From: JAQBDA01 sp041301185
Lineage (GTDB): Bacteria; Chloroflexota; Anaerolineae; Anaerolineales; UBA4823
NCBI GenBank assembly: GCA_041301185.1
Contig: JBFYSV010000082.1
Span: 1-6,857, forward strand
Direction of reading: 5' to 3'
Length of the DNA: 6,857 nucleotides
The notes beneath the pieces were generated by a model, which worked only from the letters and a program-made list of their open reading frames with translations, was not told the DNA's origin and did not search any database. Positions 1 through 4,633 of the stretch are shown piece by piece; the stretch's first letter is position 1; every line of letters starts with the position of its first letter. The position numbers were made by a program, and so were the translations under genes.

Positions 1-10
1 GTTGGTATTT

Positions 11-48
11 AGCCGAGAGCCGAGAGCCGAGAGCAAAGCCCTCGGCTC
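11..48. repeat. 7-bp tandem repeat with hairpin potential downstream of clpP
   Basis: Three perfect tandem copies of AGCCGAG (11-17, 18-24, 25-31) are followed by a partial copy (32-34). CTCGGCTC at 41-48 is the exact reverse complement of GAGCCGAG at 24-31, giving an 8-bp stem with a 9-nt loop. The single complementary arm could also pair with the other copies in shifted registers. On the minus strand this lies 37 nt past the clpP stop codon, so it could end the tig-clpP transcript. However, no run of T follows the stem, so it is not a canonical intrinsic terminator. It could equally be a simple slippage repeat with no function. Confidence 0.6.
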
Positions 49-84
49 CAGTGATATCGGTTCGCGGAGTGCGTCTCGTAGATG

Positions 85-711
85 TCAGCTTACCGGCTTT
101 AGCAGCTTTGCTTCAGGAGTATCCATTACCTGGTCGACCAGGCCGTACTCCACGGCAGCCTGGGCATCCAGGTAGTAATCGCGATTGGTGTCGCGTTCGA
201 TCGTCTCAATGGATTGGCTAGTGTGAATGGCAAGGATCTCATTCAGACGGTCTTTCAAGCGCAGGATCTCGCGAGCCTGGATTTCGATGTCGGAAGCTTG
301 TCCTTGTGCACCACCTAGGGGCTGGTGCATGTGGATGGTGGCGTTTGGCAGGGCGTAGCGCTGTCCCTTGGTGCCGGCGGTAAGCAGGACCGTGCCAAAG
401 GAAGCGGTCATCCCGACTGCCAGGGTGCTGATCGGGTTGGGGATCATTTGCATGGTATCGTAGATCGCCATACCAGAATACACCATCCCACCAGGAGAGT
501 TGATGTACATTTGGATCGGTGACTCGGAGTCTTCGGCGCTTAAGTACAGCAGTTGGGCGACAATCACGTTCGATACCTGGTCATTGATCGGCGTTCCCAG
601 GAAAACGATCCGGTTACGCAGCAGGAGCGAATAGATGTCATACGCTCTCTCGCCGCGCGAGGAAGTCTCGATGACCATGGGGATTAACGATGTTGGAAAA
701 TTGGTGTTCAT
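85..711 (-). CDS. clpP: ATP-dependent Clp protease proteolytic subunit ClpP
   Basis: This is the serine protease core of the cytoplasmic Clp protease. In the known family it forms a two-ring tetradecamer that degrades proteins fed in by a AAA+ unfoldase (ClpX, ClpA or ClpC). The 208-aa product matches the usual length of about 195-210. The expected catalytic triad is present: Ser104 in GMTASFGT, His129 in HMHQPLGG and Asp178 in ERDTNRD. The oxyanion-hole region NSPGG (71-75) and the helix DIEIQAREIL (141-150) also fit. The ATG at 711 is chosen because GAGAGGA lies just upstream and the protein then begins with the family-typical IPMVIE after about ten residues. Almost no propeptide precedes that point, unlike the 14 residues removed in E. 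coli. The longer frame back to 786 would run into tig and has no family support. The gene lies 25 nt after tig with no promoter in the gap, so an operon is likely. No clpX begins in the 84 bases that follow. Confidence 0.97.
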   Translation of the reverse strand: MNTNFPTSLIPMVIETSSRGERAYDIYSLLLRNRIVFLGTPINDQVSNVIVAQLLYLSAEDSESPIQMYINSPGGMVYSGMAIYDTMQMIPNPISTLAVGMTASFGTVLLTAGTKGQRYALPNATIHMHQPLGGAQGQASDIEIQAREILRLKDRLNEILAIHTSQSIETIERDTNRDYYLDAQAAVEYGLVDQVMDTPEAKLLKPVS

Positions 712-714
712 GTT

Positions 715-721
715 TCCTCTC
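715..721 (-). promoter_or_regulatory. Shine-Dalgarno site that fixes the clpP start
   Basis: On the minus strand the sequence reads GAGAGGA, then AAC, then the ATG at 711. This purine-rich site, in the 25-nt gap after the tig stop, favours the 711 start over the in-frame start at 786 inside tig. The spacing is a little short but within the working range. Confidence 0.75.
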
Positions 722-736
722 AATAATGATAAAAAG

Positions 737-2227
737 CTACTCTTCTGATTTTTCCTGACGATCAGCATCAGCCGGCTCGGCAGCATCGCCGGATACAGTT
801 TCGGTTTCTGTCAGGAGCGGGTTTTCTGCTGTTGGGGTTGTTTCGGGCTGCTGCTCGTCACCGGCAGATTCGCTACTTGCTGGTTCAACCTCGGTTACCA
901 GACCGCGGGCGATATCCCGCAGCCGGTCTTGTGTACGCTCGATGAGCATTTCGATCATGACATTGCTGACCAGATTGCTGCGGGCTTCATCGGTCTGGAG
1001 CATGCGCCGGAATTCTTTCTCTTCCATGTAATACGACAGCTCGTCCAGGGTGCGGTTGGTTTCGGTCTGGAGCTCATCCGGGTTGATAAAGATCTTCTCA
1101 GCTTCCCCTAGCTCCAGCAGCACCAGTGATTTCTTGAGACGGGCTTCGGCTACCGGAGTGACCTCCTCGCGCAGCCCCTGCATATCGATCTGGCGGGTTT
1201 TCAGATATAAATCGATATCCAGGTTTTGCTGGGCGAGGTTGTTCTTCAGCCGGTCGATTACGGTTTCAATTTCCTGCTCCAGCATCTGGGGGGGATACTT
1301 GATGGTCGAGATATTGACTACCTCTTCAATGAGCTTCTCGTCGTATTCCTGGTTGTATTCTTCTTCGGCGTGCTTTTCCAGGTCCTGGCGAATAGCTGTC
1401 CGCAGTTCTTCCAGGCTGGAATAATCTCCGATGGTTGAGGCGAACTCGTCATCTAGCTCGGGCAAGGAGCGCGAGTTGACCTGTTCTACCCTGGCGTGAA
1501 AAACTACCGCTTCGCCCTGGAGGTACTCATGCTCATAGTCTTCCGGGAAAGTGTGCTCTATCTCTACCTCGTCTCCGGCAGATAAGCCGACTAACCGGCT
1601 TGAAAAGCCAGGGAAGGGCCAATTAACAGATTGCTCGCTGTCCTCGGCCTCGATGGTGATCGGGTACTCCCGCTCTCTCACCAGGGTGGCATCTTCGCCT
1701 TCTTTGGCTTGCAGTCGCTCCCCGCTCAGGCGAACCCGGAGGTTATCCCCAACTTGAGCGGCTCGCTCAACCTGCTCGACAACCGCCTGCCGCTCCCGCA
1801 GGTTCGACAAAACCTCGTCGATCTGAGTCTCGGAAACCGGCTGGGTTTCGTAGGGTATGCGGATCGAGGCATATTCACCTAGCTGGACTTCTGCTTTGCG
1901 CGGGATGATAAACTCGAAAGTCGGTGGATCCAGGCTGACGATATTCTCCAGGGTGCCCATGCCGAAAGGCTCGATCTCGGCTTGCTGGATGGCCTGGGGG
2001 TAAATATCATTGACCAGGATTTCAACCGCTTCTTCGATAATTGCTGGTTCGCCGAGGTGGCGGACGATTACTGGATAGGGTGCTTTGCCAGGTCTGAATC
2101 CAGGAATCTTCACCTGCCTGGCTAACTTGCGGGCTGCCCGCTGCTTGGCGTCCTCGAAAGGCTGCGGCTCTACTTCTACGATCAGCTTGACCTGATGGTC
2201 TTCCCGGGGTTCAGTTTCTATTTTCAA
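737..2227 (-). CDS. tig: Trigger factor, ribosome-associated chaperone and peptidyl-prolyl isomerase
   Basis: Trigger factor binds the ribosome at the polypeptide exit and shields nascent chains; the family also carries an FKBP-type prolyl isomerase domain. The 496-aa product has the three-part layout. The N-terminal ribosome-binding domain (about 1-115) carries the signature GFRPGKAP at 43-50. A PPIase-like domain (about 155-250) contains the FPEDYEHEYLQGE region. The C-terminal chaperone arms run from about 255 to 440 and begin at the typical LPELDDEFA (255-263). After about residue 445 comes a roughly 50-residue tail rich in Glu, Ala, Thr and Ser with no predicted fold. It makes the protein longer than the usual 430-450. 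The start is TTG, supported by an AAGGA Shine-Dalgarno site 8 nt upstream and by the family-typical MKIE opening. clpP follows 25 nt downstream. Confidence 0.96.
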   Translation of the reverse strand: MKIETEPREDHQVKLIVEVEPQPFEDAKQRAARKLARQVKIPGFRPGKAPYPVIVRHLGEPAIIEEAVEILVNDIYPQAIQQAEIEPFGMGTLENIVSLDPPTFEFIIPRKAEVQLGEYASIRIPYETQPVSETQIDEVLSNLRERQAVVEQVERAAQVGDNLRVRLSGERLQAKEGEDATLVREREYPITIEAEDSEQSVNWPFPGFSSRLVGLSAGDEVEIEHTFPEDYEHEYLQGEAVVFHARVEQVNSRSLPELDDEFASTIGDYSSLEELRTAIRQDLEKHAEEEYNQEYDEKLIEEVVNISTIKYPPQMLEQEIETVIDRLKNNLAQQNLDIDLYLKTRQIDMQGLREEVTPVAEARLKKSLVLLELGEAEKIFINPDELQTETNRTLDELSYYMEEKEFRRMLQTDEARSNLVSNVMIEMLIERTQDRLRDIARGLVTEVEPASSESAGDEQQPETTPTAENPLLTETETVSGDAAEPADADRQEKSEE

Positions 2228-2235
2228 AGCAAATA

Positions 2236-2240
2236 TCCTT
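2236..2240 (-). promoter_or_regulatory. Shine-Dalgarno site supporting the TTG start of tig
   Basis: The minus strand reads AAGGA followed by 8 nt and then TTG at 2227. No ATG in frame gives a family-like N-terminus, and the protein aligns with trigger factors from the first residues. A TTG start usually lowers initiation efficiency, so this gene may be tuned at translation. Confidence 0.75.
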
Positions 2241-2256
2241 GATATGTTGAATTCCT

Positions 2257-2279
2257 GGTAACGTAGGTGCGTTGTTACC
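2257..2279 (-). promoter_or_regulatory. Possible hairpin in the tig 5' leader
   Basis: GGTAAC and GTTACC (2257-2262 and 2274-2279) form a perfect 6-bp stem around an 11-nt loop. A competing fold, with AACG pairing to CGTT inside it, uses part of the same bases. The element lies between the predicted transcription start (about 2285) and the Shine-Dalgarno site (2236-2240), so it would be in the mRNA leader. It resembles no riboswitch family I know. It may be chance or a simple stability or translation element. Confidence 0.3.
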
Positions 2280-2291
2280 CGGCCGCGCTGG

Positions 2292-2300
2292 ATTATAACA
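2292..2300 (-). promoter_or_regulatory. Extended -10 promoter for tig-clpP
   Basis: On the minus strand the sequence is TGT followed by TATAAT, a perfect extended -10 box (TGn-TATAAT) with the hexamer at 2292-2297. The hexamer 17 nt upstream (ATTCTT) is a poor -35, which is tolerated by extended -10 promoters. Transcription would start near 2285, giving a leader of roughly 58 nt. This gives tig its own promoter, separate from the tRNA promoter further upstream. Confidence 0.7.
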
Positions 2301-2304
2301 TGCG

Positions 2305-2319
2305 TTCTTCAGTGAAGAA
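2305..2319. promoter_or_regulatory. Perfect palindrome TTCTTC-N3-GAAGAA at the tig promoter
   Basis: This 15-bp inverted repeat (6-bp arms, 3-nt centre) begins 4 nt upstream of the TGn of the extended -10 box and covers most of the spacer and part of the -35 position. A dimeric repressor bound there would block RNA polymerase. It does not match the CIRCE, CtsR or HspR operators as I know them. The operator role is inferred from position and symmetry only. Confidence 0.4.
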
Positions 2320-2352
2320 TGTATGAGTTCTATATGAATAAACTCCGTCTGG

Positions 2353-2390
2353 ATTCCTGCGGCTGAAGAGACCCAGTACCAGGCGGGAAT
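2353..2390 (-). other. Weak inverted repeat after the tRNA gene
   Basis: ATTCCTGC (2353-2360) and GCGGGAAT (2383-2390) are complementary apart from one position, around a 22-nt loop. In the minus-strand transcript this structure begins 11 nt after the tRNA 3' end. It could slow or end tRNA transcription, or mark a processing site. It lacks a following T-run and contains one mismatch in the transcribed strand, so it is weak. Confidence 0.2.
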
Positions 2391-2400
2391 GTCGCTCGAG

Positions 2401-2482
2401 TGGGGAAGGAGGGACTTGAACCCTCACGCCTTGCGGCACGTGATCCTAAGTCACGCCTGTCTGCCAATTCCAGCACTTCCCC
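2401..2482 (-). tRNA. tRNA-Leu(UAG)
   Basis: The 82-nt minus-strand sequence folds as a class II tRNA. The acceptor stem GGGGAAG/CTTCCCC is a perfect 7 bp, the D stem is CTG/CAG with GG in the loop, and the anticodon stem is CGTGA/TCACG around the loop CTTAGGA. A long variable arm (GCC-GCAA-GGC) and a T arm GAGGG/CCCTC with loop TTCAAGT complete the fold. The anticodon TAG is at 2446-2448 and reads CUN leucine codons. The discriminator is A at 2401, as leucyl-tRNA synthetase requires. The 3' CCA is not encoded, because CTC follows, so it must be added after transcription. Confidence 0.97.
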
Positions 2483-2506
2483 GGTAAACATGTTTGAGCG
2501 AGTGAA

Positions 2507-2534
2507 ATTATACCAAGTCCGAGGCGGGCGTCAA
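2507..2534 (-). promoter_or_regulatory. Strong sigma-70-type promoter for tRNA-Leu
   Basis: On the minus strand TTGACG (2529-2534, five of six consensus bases) is separated by 16 nt from a perfect TATAAT (2507-2512). Transcription would start near 2500, leaving a 5' leader of about 18 nt before the tRNA at 2482. The fit in sequence, spacing and position makes this the best promoter in the window. Confidence 0.85.
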
Positions 2535-2542
2535 TGTTAGGA

Positions 2543-2548
2543 TATAAT
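2543..2548 (+). promoter_or_regulatory. Plus-strand -10 box for the small gene at 2613
   Basis: A perfect TATAAT is present on the plus strand, but the hexamer 17 nt upstream (CGAGGC) is not a -35. Transcription would begin near 2555 and give a leader of about 57 nt to the TTG start at 2613. The box overlaps the ATG at 2547, so that ATG is unlikely to be the true start. Its upstream half shares DNA with the -35 of the tRNA promoter on the other strand. Confidence 0.5.
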
Positions 2549-2612
2549 GCAGGGCGTTTGCTTTCGTAAGTATGGGCAGGAGCAAAACCGATCACGAAGG
2601 CGAGGAATCGTT

Positions 2613-3038
2613 TTGGGAAGAGTAATCCATCTCGAGCGTGCCGGTAAAGAGCGCAATCGACTTGCACGCCTGGTATTGACTGCCATCCGATTATTGGGAC
2701 AACAGGATGGGATCAATGAGCGCACCCGCGACCTGGCGGCTTTTGTTGGCCTGGCGTTAGGCGATATTTACGCGACCGTTGATCCAACCGTAGAGGCATG
2801 GGAGAAGCGCGGTTACTGGGTGAAGGCTGATCGTTACCGGATGGAGTGGATGTGGGCAGACACCCTGGGTAAGAAAATGAGAAATGCGGTGCTGGATGAA
2901 GATTGGGGTGTTGTGGCTCTGACCAGCGCAGAGATTGGGGGACGGCTGGCGAAGGTCGAGGCACTCAAGAAACTCGCTGGTGAAGAGCCCTGGGTTGGCT
3001 CGTGGAATAAGCTCAAGGCAGGTGAACCGGCGGGTTAG
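2613..3038 (+). CDS. Small conserved-looking protein of unknown function
   Basis: I cannot assign a function. The 141-aa product starts MGRVIHLERAGKERNRL. It is mostly helical in character, rich in Arg, Lys, Glu, Ala and Trp, and has no signal peptide or membrane segment, so it is probably cytoplasmic. A tryptophan- and arginine-rich stretch, AWEKRGYWVKADRYR (62-76) followed by MEWMW, is the most distinctive part. From memory this N-terminus and the W-rich stretch resemble short uncharacterised proteins of Chloroflexota, but I could not check. I chose the TTG at 2613 because GAGGA (2602-2606) lies 6 nt upstream and the sequence is family-like from that point. The ATG at 2547 overlaps a -10 box. 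The gene is the only one on the plus strand, is transcribed away from tRNA-Leu, and its TAG stop overlaps the hyuB stop. Confidence 0.75.
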   Translation: MGRVIHLERAGKERNRLARLVLTAIRLLGQQDGINERTRDLAAFVGLALGDIYATVDPTVEAWEKRGYWVKADRYRMEWMWADTLGKKMRNAVLDEDWGVVALTSAEIGGRLAKVEALKKLAGEEPWVGSWNKLKAGEPAG

Positions 3039-4633
3039 TCCGGATCTTTGCTGCTGCCTATAACTTCACCGTAGCCGCCTCCCCCGGGGGTGGCTATGTG
3101 TAATATTTCCCCAAGCTCAGCACGCAAGGTGCATTTTGCCGGGAGGGGGATGGATTGCTCGCCCCGTTGCAGGCTGTTCTCGCCGCACTTGCCGGGGAGA
3201 CCGCCTTGCAAACCATAGGGTGGGAAACGCCGTCTCTCGCTGATCAGGCTGATCTCTACCTCGCAGAGCAGCTCGATTGAGCGCAGGATGCCGTCACCGC
3301 CGGAATACCTGCCTGCCCCGCCTGATCCTGAGCGCACCTGGTAACGGTGTACTCGCAGCGGATAGGCATACTCCAGGGCTTCGATAGGTGTGTTTAATGT
3401 GTTGGTCATGTGGCTGTGGATGGCAGAGATACCATTCCGGGTGGGTCGAGCGCCGCTGCCGCCGGCAATTGTCTCGTAATAGGTGAAAGGTAAGTCATTC
3501 CGGGCATCCCAGCCGCCGATGGTCACGTTGTTCATGGTTCCCTGGCTGGCAGCCGGAACCTGTTCGGGCAGTGCCTGGGCGAGAGCGCCCAGCAGGACAT
3601 CCACAATTCTTTGTGATGTTTCTACATTGCCACCGGCGACGGGGGCGGGATGGACGGCGTTGACCACGCTACCGGGAGGCGCGATTACCCGGATGGGCAA
3701 GAGGCAGCCGGCATTGTTGGGCACGTCTTGACCGAGGAGAGAGCGAAATACATAATAAACAGCCGATACGGTAATTGCATATACCGCATTCAAGCTGCCC
3801 TTGACCTGGGGCGATGAACCGCTGAAGTCAACCAATGCCTGATCATCTTCAATGGTAATTGAGACCGAAATAGATACCGGCTCGTTGGTGATGCCGTCGT
3901 CATCCAGGTAATCTGTGAACCGATAGACACCATTCGGGATTTTGCCCAGGAAAGCACGGGTCATCCGCTCGGAATACGCGATCAGCTCGTCCATGTATTC
4001 GTGGAGAGTGGGAGCCGTGTAACGATCGACTGTCTCCTGGAGGCGTTCGATGCCGCGCCTGTTCGCGGAAATTTGAGCCCAAAGGTCGCCTGAGCGCTCG
4101 CGCGGGGTGCGCACATTTGCCAGGATCATATCCAGGACTGCTTGATTGATCTGGCCTTGCCGGAAGAGCTTGACCGGGGGAATGACCAGCCCTTCCTGAT
4201 AGATTTCACGGGCGATTGCCATCGATCCGGATACACTCCCGCCAATATCGGCATGATGGGCGCGGCTGGCGACAAATCCAAACAGTACGAGTCCTTCCGG
4301 AGATGGGATAAACACCGGTGCGACCAGGGTGATATCCGGCAGGTGGGTGCCTCCCCGGAAGGGATCATTGAGGATGACCTCATCTCCAGGGTAGAGCGGG
4401 CTGCATTCCCGGATTGCAGCTTCAACCGAGAGGGGCATCGATCCCAGGTGGACCGGGATATGGGCAGCCTGGGAGATCATCCGCCCCTGAGAGTCAAAGA
4501 CAGCGCAGGAGAAATCTCGGCGCTCCTTGATGTTGGGGGAGAAGCTGGCTTTGCGCAAAACGACTCCCATCTCATCGGCGATGGCAGCCAGGGCATGCTT
4601 GATAACTTCCAGGAGAACGGGGTCGTAGCTCAT
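3035..4633 (-). CDS. hyuB: Hydantoinase B / oxoprolinase-family subunit (HyuB)
   Basis: This is the B subunit of the superfamily that includes N-methylhydantoinase, 5-oxoprolinase and acetone/acetophenone carboxylases. These enzymes activate a carbonyl or amide with ATP through the A subunit. The 532-aa protein is full length for the family (about 520-590). Family blocks appear in order: ERRDFSCAVFD (37-47), HIPVHLGSMP (58-67), NDPFRGGTHLPDITLVAPVF (89-108), SRAHHADIGG (123-132), NVRTPRERSGDLWAQ (173-187), VDFSGSSPQVKGSLNA (268-283), PAPVAGGNVETSQR (329-342), GGSGARP (391-397) and the closing TPGGGGYG (515-522). The His-Asp-rich blocks probably bind metal. It has no signal peptide, so it is cytoplasmic. 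The ATG overlaps the hyuA stop as ATGA, and a GGAG lies 10 nt upstream inside hyuA, so translation is probably coupled. The substrate is not deducible. The TAA stop overlaps the convergent gene's stop. Confidence 0.93.
   Translation of the reverse strand: MSYDPVLLEVIKHALAAIADEMGVVLRKASFSPNIKERRDFSCAVFDSQGRMISQAAHIPVHLGSMPLSVEAAIRECSPLYPGDEVILNDPFRGGTHLPDITLVAPVFIPSPEGLVLFGFVASRAHHADIGGSVSGSMAIAREIYQEGLVIPPVKLFRQGQINQAVLDMILANVRTPRERSGDLWAQISANRRGIERLQETVDRYTAPTLHEYMDELIAYSERMTRAFLGKIPNGVYRFTDYLDDDGITNEPVSISVSITIEDDQALVDFSGSSPQVKGSLNAVYAITVSAVYYVFRSLLGQDVPNNAGCLLPIRVIAPPGSVVNAVHPAPVAGGNVETSQRIVDVLLGALAQALPEQVPAASQGTMNNVTIGGWDARNDLPFTYYETIAGGSGARPTRNGISAIHSHMTNTLNTPIEALEYAYPLRVHRYQVRSGSGGAGRYSGGDGILRSIELLCEVEISLISERRRFPPYGLQGGLPGKCGENSLQRGEQSIPLPAKCTLRAELGEILHIATPGGGGYGEVIGSSKDPD

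Noticed and set aside
712..786. N-terminal extension of clpP back to 786
   Set aside because: It overlaps the 3' end of tig, adds 25 residues with no ClpP character, and a good Shine-Dalgarno site sits at the internal ATG at 711.
1050..1424. 124-aa plus-strand open frame opposite tig
   Set aside because: Its Ser/Arg-rich composition is typical of the complement of a Glu-rich coding region, and it lies inside tig.
2401..2482. tRNA-Leu 3' end as an integration (att) site for a mobile element
   Set aside because: No integrase gene, no direct repeat of the tRNA 3' end and no other mobile genes are present in the window.
2547..2612. ATG at 2547 as the start of the small plus-strand gene
   Set aside because: The ATG overlaps a TATAAT box, lacks a Shine-Dalgarno site, and the added 22 residues look unlike protein (many Arg and Gln). 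The TTG at 2613 has a GAGGA at correct spacing.
2446..2725. Minus-strand open frames of 73 and 62 aa over the tRNA and promoter region
   Set aside because: They overlap the tRNA gene, its promoter or the plus-strand gene, and have no Shine-Dalgarno site or family resemblance.
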